A stretch of 7,788 nt of DNA, from contig JAYUGA010000333.1 in NCBI GenBank assembly GCA_043738565.1, positions 1-7,788 on the forward strand, read 5' to 3'. This DNA comes from Stagnihabitans sp043738565 (GTDB lineage Bacteria > Pseudomonadota > Alphaproteobacteria > Rhodobacterales > Rhodobacteraceae). The notes under the pieces were generated by a model. The model was not told the origin of the DNA. It was given only the letters and a program-made list of their open reading frames with translations, and did no database searches. Position 1 is the stretch's first letter. Every line of letters begins with the position of its first letter. The translations under genes were made by a program, and so were the position numbers. This document shows, one piece after another, positions 1-6,022 of the stretch.

Positions 1-134
1 TTTACGTTCCGGTGAATATCCCACGTCATCGTCCTATCCCGCCCACCTGAAAAATAGAGAAAAGTAGAGCAGCGGACAACTTCCCTGACACAGGTGGGGG
101 TTCTCTTGTCTCTGCAGGCTGCACCACGTGCTAA

Positions 135-152
135 CCCCCGGAAATGCGGGGG
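135..152. repeat. Perfect 6-bp GC stem-loop
   Basis: CCCCCG and CGGGGG enclose the 6-base loop GAAATG, a perfect stem. No T-run follows on either strand, so it is not a standard intrinsic terminator. With no gene on either side its role is unknown; it may be an end structure of a lost mobile element. Confidence 0.4.
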
Positions 153-196
153 AATCCAAGCGCAACAGGGAAAACTGTGCAATATCAATTGGTTGG

Positions 197-229
197 TGGC
201 GGAGGGAATGCGACTGGCGTCGAACCGTC
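197..229 (-). other. tRNA-Ser 3'-end-like sequence, possible attachment-site remnant
   Basis: Read on the minus strand, a T-arm-like hairpin (GAC GG, loop TTCGACG, CC, bulged A, GTC) is followed by CATTCCCTCCGCCA, which resembles the acceptor strand, discriminator G and CCA of bacterial tRNA-Ser genes. No D-arm, anticodon arm or 5' acceptor strand is visible upstream, so this is not a complete tRNA. Tyrosine integrases commonly use tRNA 3' ends as attachment sites, so a leftover att site of an integrative element is the favoured inference. Chance resemblance remains possible. Confidence 0.3.
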
Positions 230-302
230 TCTGGGGCGTAAGCCATTGATTATAAAGGAAATGCGTTTATGAGGAGAATTTCTTCGGGATCCGGTCACTT
301 GT

Positions 303-371
303 CGGCTCAAATCTGCTTCACCGAAACTGGACAGTCTCGTGGCTGGTCTCGATGCCGCGCTGGTTTAGGAG
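303..371 (-). pseudogene. Decayed IS6-family-like transposase fragment
   Basis: The minus-strand translation reads LLNQRGIETSHETVQFR, a stop, then SRFEP. I recall IS6-family transposases having near their N-terminus a segment of the form L-x-x-RGI-x-x-S-x-ETV-x-x-WW-x-RFGP, just before the DDE core. The fragment matches this, with one tryptophan codon replaced by TGA and resemblance continuing for several codons after the stop. Resemblance ends at about position 303. No DDE residues, start codon or terminal repeats remain. The fragment is joined in frame to the truncated IS256-family transposase. The family call rests on a short segment recognised by memory, so it is tentative. Confidence 0.45.
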
Positions 372-1142
372 GGCCAGCACGTTGCGCATGAAATGTACCC
401 GGCAGCGTTGCCAAGTGGCGTTGAGCACCTTCGAGACCGCGGCCTTGATGCCCTCATGTGCGTCTGAGATGACCAGTTTGACGCCCCGCAGACCACGCCG
501 GGTCAGCTTGCGCAAGAACTCCGTCCAGATGGGCTCCGCCTCGGAAGTGCCTATTTCTATTCCCAAAACTTCGCGGCGCCCGCCCGTATTCACACCTAAG
601 GCGATGATGACGGCGACGGATACGATGCGCCCACCGCGCCGGACTTTAAGGTAGGTGGCGTCGATCCACAGATAGGGCCAATCACTTTCGATAGGCCGGT
701 CGAGGAAAGCCTTCACCTTGTCGTCGACCTCCTCGCAAAGGCGGCTGACTTGGCTTTTGGAGATGCCGGACATGCCCATCACCTTAACCAGGTCATCGAC
801 GGGCCGTGTCGAAATGCCCTGAACATAGGCCTCCTGGATCACCGCCGTCAGCGCCTTCTCGGCCATGCGCCGAGGCTCCAGAAAGCCCGGGAAATACGAT
901 CCGGCCCGGAGCCTCGAGATGCGCAACTCGACCGTGCCAGCCCTGGTCTCCCAGTCGCGGTCGCGATAGCCGTTCCGTTGTGCCTTCCGGCCAGCGTCCT
1001 TCTCGCCGTAGGCCGCACCCGTTGCGGCACTCACCTCCAACTCCATGAGCCGTTCGGCGGCGAAGCCAATCATCTCGCGCAAAAGGTCGGCATCAGGCGT
1101 CTTCTCAACAAGCGCCCGCAGGTTCATCATGTCATCGGTCAT
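318..1142 (-). pseudogene. IS256-family transposase, C-terminally truncated
   Basis: This is the N-terminal two thirds of a Mutator-type (IS256-family) DDE transposase; about 257 of the roughly 400 residues usual for the family remain. The start is the ATG of MTDDMMNLRALVEKTP, six bases after AAGGAG; an upstream in-frame GTG adds 13 residues but lacks this signal. Visible parts are the N-terminal helical region, the GRKAQRNGYRDRDWETRAG segment, the first catalytic Asp at residue 161 (LWIDATYLKV) and the second at residue 227 (VISDAHEGIKAAV). Homology stops after HFMRNVLA (residue 257). The last 17 residues come from another transposase, and the third catalytic residue, normally in a PLERLN-GEIKRR-like segment, is absent. 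The product cannot catalyse transposition. Confidence 0.88.
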
Positions 1143-1200
1143 CGGTGGCTCCTTCGGTTCCAGGTTGGCGTTAGCAACCAAACCCTAACCGAAAACCGCC
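372..1200 (-). mobile_element. IS256-family insertion sequence remnant
   Basis: The element keeps its transposase 5' part and the leader upstream of it, up to about 1200, where the sequence GGCGGTTTTCGGTTAGGG on the minus strand is a plausible outer end. The other end has been replaced by an IS6-like fragment at 371/372, so there is no second terminal repeat to compare and no target duplication can be established. The right boundary is approximate. Confidence 0.6.
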
Positions 1201-1205
1201 GGTGA

Positions 1206-1507
1206 CCATCTCAGCCAGCACCTACACCACGCCCGAGGACACGATCAGCGCCGACACCGTTGCCCCGCACTTCCAGCCGCTTGACCAAACGCCAAACGTG
1301 CCACCAAGCGCGCGAAGCCCTTTGTTTTGGGCCTATCCCTGGCGATTGTTCTGTTACATCATATCGGCGTGATGGGTGGTCGCATTCTAATGACCGTGAG
1401 ATCGGCATCCGACCTCGGGGTTCATAAAACGGCGTGAGCGTGCTTGGATCGGTCATTCGAAAAGTTAGCGGCCCCATGGTTACAAGAACGGGTGCGGAAG
1501 GGAAACT
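1206..1507. other. Spacer between the IS256 remnant and the lactonase gene
   Basis: No gene is supported. A plus-strand frame stays open from inside the IS end to a TGA at 1370-1372; its first part (VTISASTYTTPEDTISADTV) reads plausibly like protein, so it may be the 3' end of a gene interrupted by the IS, but I recognise no family and the last 25 residues look random. An 8-bp inverted repeat, AATGACCG (1389-1396) and CGGTCATT (1450-1457), lies before the lactonase gene and could be chance. I see no convincing -35/-10 pair, although the promoter of the lactonase should lie here. The lactonase ribosome site GGAAGGGA is at 1496-1503. Confidence 0.4.
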
Positions 1508-2425
1508 ATGACACAGCCACAATATCAGGTCGACGACACGCGGTTTCTGTTTCTGACAGTGGGCTCATCCGGTCTGGACAAGCTTTATGGCGGCTGTCGC
1601 TGGGCCGAGGGCCCGGTCTGGTTCAACGATCTGGGCTGCCTCTTGTGGAGCGACATTCCAAACCAGCGCATCCTGCGCTATTCGGCCAATCCGCTGGAAG
1701 GCCACGGTGTGTCGGTGTTCCGGACACAGTCCAACTTCGCCAACGGTCACACGCGCGATGGGCAGGGGCGGCTGGTGTCTTGCGAACACGGCACGCGCCG
1801 TGTGACGCGGACCGAGATGGACGGCTCTGTCACCGTTCTGGCCGACCGGTTTCAGGGTAAGCGGTTGAACTCGCCCAATGACGTGGTGGTGCATTCCGAC
1901 GGCTCTGTCTGGTTCACCGACCCGACCTACGGCATCCTGTCGGATTACGAAGGCTACCGTGCGACGCCGGAACAGCCGGTGTGCGGCGTCTACCGGATCG
2001 ACCCGTCAGGCGTGCTGACGCTGGTGGCGGATGACTTTGCCCAACCGAACGGGCTGGTCTTTTCGCCTGATGAGACGAAGCTCTACATCGCCGACAGCGC
2101 CTTCAGCCATGACCCTTCGGCACCCCGCCATATCCGGGTGTTCGATGTGGCGGGCGGAAAGCTTACCAAGGGCCGAGTCTTTGCCGAGATCGACGTGGGC
2201 CTGCCCGACGGTATCCGGATCGACGTGGAGGGCAATCTCTGGTCCAGCGCCGGAGACGGGGTGCATTGCTTTGCCCCCGACGGCGCCCGTCTGGGCAAGA
2301 TCCTTGTGCCCGAGACGGTGGCGAACCTGACCTTCGGCGGCCCGATGAAGAACCGCCTGTTCATTGCGGCGACCTCGTCGCTCTATTCGATCTATGTTGC
2401 GGCCACCGGGGCGCAGAAGCCCTGA
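1508..2425 (+). CDS. SMP-30/gluconolactonase/LRE-family sugar lactonase
   Basis: This 305-residue protein is a six-bladed beta-propeller hydrolase of the SMP-30/gluconolactonase family, which opens sugar lactones with a bound divalent metal. The family ligand positions are all recognisable: Glu34 (RWAEGPVW), Asn124 (NSPNDVVV), Asn181 (AQPNGLVFSPD) and Asp234 (GLPDGIRID). Family blocks such as FANGHTRDGQGRLVSCEHG (77-95) and WFTDPTYGI (135-143) are present. There is no signal peptide, so it should be cytoplasmic. The start is an ATG five to six bases after GGAAGGGA. It converges on the transporter operon with four bases between the stop codons. The context suggests it hydrolyses a lactone made from the imported sugar; the actual lactone is unknown, and aldonolactonase is a safer label than gluconolactonase. 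Length and motifs indicate an intact gene. Confidence 0.93.
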   Translation: MTQPQYQVDDTRFLFLTVGSSGLDKLYGGCRWAEGPVWFNDLGCLLWSDIPNQRILRYSANPLEGHGVSVFRTQSNFANGHTRDGQGRLVSCEHGTRRVTRTEMDGSVTVLADRFQGKRLNSPNDVVVHSDGSVWFTDPTYGILSDYEGYRATPEQPVCGVYRIDPSGVLTLVADDFAQPNGLVFSPDETKLYIADSAFSHDPSAPRHIRVFDVAGGKLTKGRVFAEIDVGLPDGIRIDVEGNLWSSAGDGVHCFAPDGARLGKILVPETVANLTFGGPMKNRLFIAATSSLYSIYVAATGAQKP

Positions 2426-2442
2426 ACGCTCAGGGTTTCTGC
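2413..2442. terminator. Shared hairpin between convergent genes, candidate bidirectional terminator
   Basis: GCAGAAGCCCTGA, the loop ACGC and TCAGGGTTTCTGC form a 13-bp stem with one G·T pair. The TGA stop of the lactonase (2423-2425) is in the left arm and the stop of the tautomerase gene (2430-2432, minus strand) is in the right arm, so the loop is the whole intergenic gap. The stem works on both strands. No T-run follows on either side, so efficient intrinsic termination is uncertain; it could instead protect the 3' ends of both mRNAs. Confidence 0.7.
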
Positions 2443-2639
2443 CGCCTGTCGTGAACGCTGGTGTCACCGACGAACCAGTCGCGGGCGGCTACCTCCTCGA
2501 AGACAACCCAGACGTCGGTCTTTGCGATGCCTGCGGTTTCGGCGATGGCGGCCACGATCTTCTCGGCCATGGCGGTCTTTTTGCCAACGGGGTCATCGGC
2601 GATGACCTCTTTGACGATGCGGATGTTGACGAAGGGCAT
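2430..2639 (-). CDS. 4-oxalocrotonate tautomerase-family protein
   Basis: This 69-residue protein belongs to the small tautomerase family, whose members move a proton between keto and enol forms using the N-terminal proline exposed after Met removal. The start MPFVNIRIVKEV puts Pro at position 1 of the mature protein and follows AAGGAGG with a six-base gap; an upstream in-frame extension of 19 residues lacks tautomerase character. The beta-alpha-beta pattern is clear: strand PFVNIRIV, helix KKTAMAEKIVAAIAETAG, strand TDVWVVFEEV, then RDWFVGD. Classical 4-oxalocrotonate tautomerase uses Arg11 and Arg39; the corresponding places here are Val and Trp, so the substrate probably differs. It is the last gene of the transporter operon, 16 bases after the second permease, which suggests a role in using the imported compound. 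It is probably an oligomeric cytoplasmic enzyme. Confidence 0.88.
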   Translation of the reverse strand: MPFVNIRIVKEVIADDPVGKKTAMAEKIVAAIAETAGIAKTDVWVVFEEVAARDWFVGDTSVHDRRQKP

Positions 2640-2655
2640 TGGGTGCCTCCTTGCT

Positions 2656-3597
2656 TCAGCGTCCGGTCTTGTGCCCCCCGGCCGCAGTGATGACACCCAC
2701 GATAATCAGCCCGGTCAGCAGCAACCGCAGCCCCGCGCTGACGCCGAAGGTGTTGAGCATGGTCAAAAGCAGAACGAGGAACAGCGAGGCGCCCCAGATG
2801 CCCGGCACATTCGCCTTGCCCCCCGCCACTGAGGTGCCACCGATCACCACGACGGCGATCGAGGACAAGAGGTATTCATTGCCGATATCAACGCTCGCGC
2901 CCCGGAAATAGCCCGCCAGAAGCGCCCCGTTGATGCCGCCAAGCGCGCCGGACAGGGTGTAGGTGAGCAGGCGCACCCGCTCCACCGGGATGCCTGCCAA
3001 CTTGGCCGCGCGCATGTTCTGACCTATGGCCAAAACAGACCGGCCATAGACCATCTTCTGCAACGCCACCCAGGCGACGGCCGCCAGTGCCACGCCGAAC
3101 AGGGCGAGGATGGGGAAACCCAGAATCTTCACATTGGCGAAATCGGCAAAGCCCTGCGGTGGTTTGATCTGCAACCCGCGCCCATAGTGGATGTCGGTCG
3201 ACAGGATGATGAAGCTGGAGGACAGGGTCGCTATGATCGGCGGAATCCGCAGCAGGCGGATCAGGGTGTAGTTGGCAAACCCGATGACCGCGCCACAGGC
3301 CACTGCGGCCAGAAGGCCCACGGCGATCATGCTGTCACTGCCGTCCATCGTCTTCATGGCCACCGCACTGGCGAGGCCGATGTTGGCGGGCAACGACAAG
3401 TCAACGTTGCCCGGACCCAAAGTGATGACGAACATCTGGCCCAATCCCACGATCACCGTGAAGACCGCCAGCGACAGGGCCGCGCTGATCATGCCGCCTG
3501 CGCCGTAGCCACCGGTGAAGATGACAGCTGCCAGCCAGACGACCAAAGCTCCGATGAAAGACCATATCCACGGGGTTGCGAAAACTCTGGTCATCAT
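2656..3597 (-). CDS. Sugar ABC transporter permease (second subunit, BPD_transp_2/RbsC-like)
   Basis: This 313-residue integral inner-membrane protein is a branched-type permease of the ribose/CUT2 family. Many hydrophobic segments run through it, from WIWSFIGALVVWLAAVIF near the start to RLLLTGLIIVGVI near the end. Diagnostic family segments are NVDLSLPANIG (64-74) and the cytoplasmic coupling loop IGQNMRAAKLAGIPV (191-205), which docks on the ATPase. The start is at an ATGATG pair. The first ATG overlaps the upstream stop as ATGA; the second (3594) is better spaced from GGAAGGG, so the protein may begin one residue later. The frame stays open upstream for over 900 bases inside the preceding gene, but this is a shadow, because permease homology begins here. 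Together with the upstream permease it should form a heterodimeric channel. Confidence 0.94.
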   Translation of the reverse strand: MMTRVFATPWIWSFIGALVVWLAAVIFTGGYGAGGMISAALSLAVFTVIVGLGQMFVITLGPGNVDLSLPANIGLASAVAMKTMDGSDSMIAVGLLAAVACGAVIGFANYTLIRLLRIPPIIATLSSSFIILSTDIHYGRGLQIKPPQGFADFANVKILGFPILALFGVALAAVAWVALQKMVYGRSVLAIGQNMRAAKLAGIPVERVRLLTYTLSGALGGINGALLAGYFRGASVDIGNEYLLSSIAVVVIGGTSVAGGKANVPGIWGASLFLVLLLTMLNTFGVSAGLRLLLTGLIIVGVITAAGGHKTGR

Positions 3598-4541
3598 GCT
3601 CCCTTCCGGCTGATCAGCGCACGCGCCGCCAGCACCGTGATCAGGATCACGCCATTGGCCGCCACCTGCCAATCGGGCGGGATATGCATGAACGTGAGCA
3701 GCGGAGAGGCCGCCAGCGCCAGCGTCAGCGCCCCGATCACCGCACCAATCGGAGACACTCGCCCGCCGACAAACTCGCCCCCGCCGAGGATCACTCCGGC
3801 AATCGACAAAAGCGTGTACCCGTTGCCGATGTTCGCGTCGGCCGAGGTGGTGATGCCGATCAGCGCCATGCCAGAGATCACGCCGAACGTCCCGGTCAGC
3901 GCGAACATCGCGACCTTGGTCTTCAGAAGCGACCAGCCCGCCCGGCCAATGGCTTGCTGATTGCCGCCCGCGCCGCGCAAGACGGTTCCGTAAGCGCTGC
4001 GCATCAGGCCGAAATGCACGACAAGGGCGATCACCACGGCGGCGATGATGGGAAACGGCACGAAGGGGGTCTGAAATCCCATGAACCCCTTCAGCCAATC
4101 GGGCGCCGCCCCGCCCGGCTTGGGCAGCACCATAATCGCGAGGCCCTGCCAGACGAAACTCATCCCCAAGGTCACCACGATGGACGGCAGGTTGCGCAGG
4201 TGGATCAGCGCGCCCAAGCCCGCATAGACCCCGATGGAGGCCAGCAGCACCAGCACCCCTATCAAAGGCGCATCGTGCAGCCAGGTGGCCGTGACACAGC
4301 CGACAAAGCCGACGAAGGTGCCAATCGACAGGTCCAACTCGTTGATCGTGATGACCAACATCTGCGCGACGGTGGCGAGCGCTATCGGGATCGCAAGGTT
4401 CAGCATCAGGCTGAATCCGAAATAGCTGATGGCCCGAGGGTTCAGCCAGGCAATCGCCAGCAGGATCAGCGTCATAGACAGCGCGGGCAGCATCGTGCGC
4501 AACAGGCGGCCCATGTGGAGAGAGGGGGCAAGCGGGCTCAC
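3594..4541 (-). CDS. Sugar ABC transporter permease (first subunit, BPD_transp_2/RbsC-like)
   Basis: This 315-residue inner-membrane permease is of the same family as the next gene but distinct from it in sequence, so the channel is probably a heterodimer. It has family segments ELDLSIGTFVGFVG (68-81) and coupling loop GGNQQAIGRAG (192-202), with hydrophobic stretches throughout, for example LSMTLILLAIAWL (21-33) and LIGVLVLLASIGVYAGLGAL (93-112). The start is a GTG whose GTGA overlaps the ATPase stop codon, implying translational coupling; no strong ribosome site is visible. A later ATG (MGRLL, residue 10) is possible but has no Shine-Dalgarno sequence either. The 3' end overlaps the next permease by four bases. 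Length is normal for the family and no lesion is seen. Confidence 0.93.
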   Translation of the reverse strand: MSPLAPSLHMGRLLRTMLPALSMTLILLAIAWLNPRAISYFGFSLMLNLAIPIALATVAQMLVITINELDLSIGTFVGFVGCVTATWLHDAPLIGVLVLLASIGVYAGLGALIHLRNLPSIVVTLGMSFVWQGLAIMVLPKPGGAAPDWLKGFMGFQTPFVPFPIIAAVVIALVVHFGLMRSAYGTVLRGAGGNQQAIGRAGWSLLKTKVAMFALTGTFGVISGMALIGITTSADANIGNGYTLLSIAGVILGGGEFVGGRVSPIGAVIGALTLALAASPLLTFMHIPPDWQVAANGVILITVLAARALISRKGA

Positions 4542-5989
4542 GATGCCAACTCGGCAAAGGAGGAATGGATGATCTTCTCCTCGGTCAACTCGCTATGGTC
4601 CAGTGCGGCCACGATCTGGCCACTGCGGAAGACATAGACGCGGTCGCAGTTGTCCAGTTCATCGGTTTCGGTCGTGTACCACAGGAATGTGCGGCCAAGC
4701 TGCGCCTCGGACCGGATCAAGTCGTAGACATCCAGCTTGGTGCCGACATCGACGCCGCGCATCGGGTCATCCATCAGGATGATCTGCGCATCCGACCCCA
4801 AGGCCCGGGCGAACAGCGCCTTCTGCTGATTGCCGCCGGAAAGGGACAGAATGTTGTTATCGAGGTCCTCCGTCCGGATGCCGATCTTTTCACGCCAGCT
4901 TAAGGCCATCGCCGCCTCGGCATCCGCCGCAATGAACAGTCCGCGCCGCAGGGCACCAAGCGAGCGGATCGAGATATTCTTGGCAATCGACCACAGCGGA
5001 AAAATGCCATCCGTCTGCCGGTCACCCGCCACCAAGGCCACGGCACCGGCGACCTGCGCGGCCCCGGCTTGACGGCCCGCAGCCTCGAACACCTGCATCA
5101 GCATCCTTGTCTGACCGTGGCCTGCAAGCCCCGCCAGCCCGATGATCTCTCCCTTGCGGGCCTGCAACCCGATCGCGCCGGGAACGGACACGACCACCGG
5201 CTGCGCATTCTCCTGCACCGTCCGCGCAGTCTTGTCGCGCAATCGTGCCCCGCCCATCGCAGAGACCAGACTCTCGCGCGTCAACCCTTGGGCCGCCGCA
5301 TCCGCCACCACCTTGCCATCGCGCATCACGACTACGCGGTCGCTGGTATCCAGAATTTCGCCGAGGATGTGCGAGATCAGGATGCAGCTGATCCCCTTCC
5401 CCACCGCGCGCCGCACATGCGCCAGCAACTGCCGCGCCGTTTCAGCGTCAAGCGACGAGGTCGGCTCGTCCAATATCACCAGATGCAGGGGGTCGTCGGT
5501 GACGGTGAAAGCCCGCGCCACTTCCACCATCTGGCGCTGGCCGATGGCAAGGTCGCCCACAATATCCTGCGGGCTGATGCCGTGGCCGGGGAAAATTTCG
5601 TCCAGACTGGCGCGGATCAGGTCCGCCGCGCGCCGCGCTCCGCCCCAGCCGTTCAAGGCGGCATGGCTGACGCGGGTATTCTCTGCCACGCTGAGGTTGG
5701 GGCAGAGCGACAGTTCCTGAAACACGCAGCGCACGCCAAGCGATCGGGCGCGCTGGATCGTCCAGGCGGCCTGCGCCGCCCCGTCAATGGCGATCTGGCC
5801 TTGGTCCGGGGACCCTGTGCCGGCCAGAATGCTCATCAAAGTCGACTTGCCGGCCCCGTTGTGGCCGACAAGCCCGATGCATTCGCCAGGGCGGACCGCA
5901 AGGTCCACACCGTCGAGGGCGCGGACGGCGCCATAGCTTTTCCTGACGCCGTCCAGCCTTGCAATGCTGCGCGCGGGATCAGTCATCAT
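4538..5989 (-). CDS. Sugar ABC transporter ATPase with two nucleotide-binding domains (RbsA/MglA-type)
   Basis: This is the double-domain ATPase that powers CUT2 sugar import. Residue numbers include six bases upstream (a TTG start at 5995); I prefer the ATG at 5989, and 5986 is equally possible, since no strong ribosome site decides. The first domain has a full Walker A, GHNGAGKST (44-52), Q-loop VFQE (91-94), signature LAIGQ (149-153), Walker B LVILDEPTSSLD (172-183) and switch His209. The second domain has a degenerate P-loop, GLAGHGQT, without the Lys (289-296), a canonical signature LSGGNQQK (385-392) and Walker B IILMDDP (405-411), where Asp replaces the catalytic Glu. Such asymmetry is known in this family, so the first nucleotide site should be the better hydrolytic one. 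It follows the binding-protein gene by about 33 bases and overlaps the first permease by four. Confidence 0.94.
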   Translation of the reverse strand: MMTDPARSIARLDGVRKSYGAVRALDGVDLAVRPGECIGLVGHNGAGKSTLMSILAGTGSPDQGQIAIDGAAQAAWTIQRARSLGVRCVFQELSLCPNLSVAENTRVSHAALNGWGGARRAADLIRASLDEIFPGHGISPQDIVGDLAIGQRQMVEVARAFTVTDDPLHLVILDEPTSSLDAETARQLLAHVRRAVGKGISCILISHILGEILDTSDRVVVMRDGKVVADAAAQGLTRESLVSAMGGARLRDKTARTVQENAQPVVVSVPGAIGLQARKGEIIGLAGLAGHGQTRMLMQVFEAAGRQAGAAQVAGAVALVAGDRQTDGIFPLWSIAKNISIRSLGALRRGLFIAADAEAAMALSWREKIGIRTEDLDNNILSLSGGNQQKALFARALGSDAQIILMDDPMRGVDVGTKLDVYDLIRSEAQLGRTFLWYTTETDELDNCDRVYVFRSGQIVAALDHSELTEEKIIHSSFAELAS

Positions 5990-6022
5990 TACCAAGGGTG
6001 ACCGATGTCGCGGGCAGGTTTC

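Larger units (their letters stand above)
1..299. other. Left-edge region without a convincing gene
   Basis: No open frame here looks like a real protein; the one 70-residue minus-strand frame has no family resemblance and crosses the structures listed separately. A possible gene start lies at the very edge on the minus strand: an ATG at 27-29 preceded by an AGGA a few bases upstream, reading MTWDIHRNV before leaving the window, too short to identify. The rest holds a GC-rich stem-loop (135-152) and a tRNA-3'-end-like sequence (197-229). The region looks like the patched boundary of mobile elements. Confidence 0.5.

Noticed and set aside
1389..1457. 8-bp inverted repeat AATGACCG/CGGTCATT upstream of the lactonase as an operator pair
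   Set aside because: The arms are short and more than 50 bases apart, with no promoter elements placed sensibly around them; chance is adequate.
1211..1522. Minus-strand 103-residue frame in the spacer before the lactonase
   Set aside because: It overlaps the lactonase start, lacks a good ribosome site and shows no family resemblance.
2656..4557. A 633-residue minus-strand frame that looks like a long fused permease
   Set aside because: Only the C-terminal 313 residues are permease-like. The first half is an out-of-frame reading of the upstream permease gene, which has its own well-supported frame and an ATGA junction.
3576..4637. Plus-strand frame rich in Arg, Gln and His opposite the first permease
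   Set aside because: The composition is that expected from antisense reading of a hydrophobic membrane protein in high-GC DNA.
5069..6001. Long plus-strand open frame opposite the ATPase
   Set aside because: It is a high-GC antisense shadow of the double-domain ATPase, with no ribosome site or recognisable domain.
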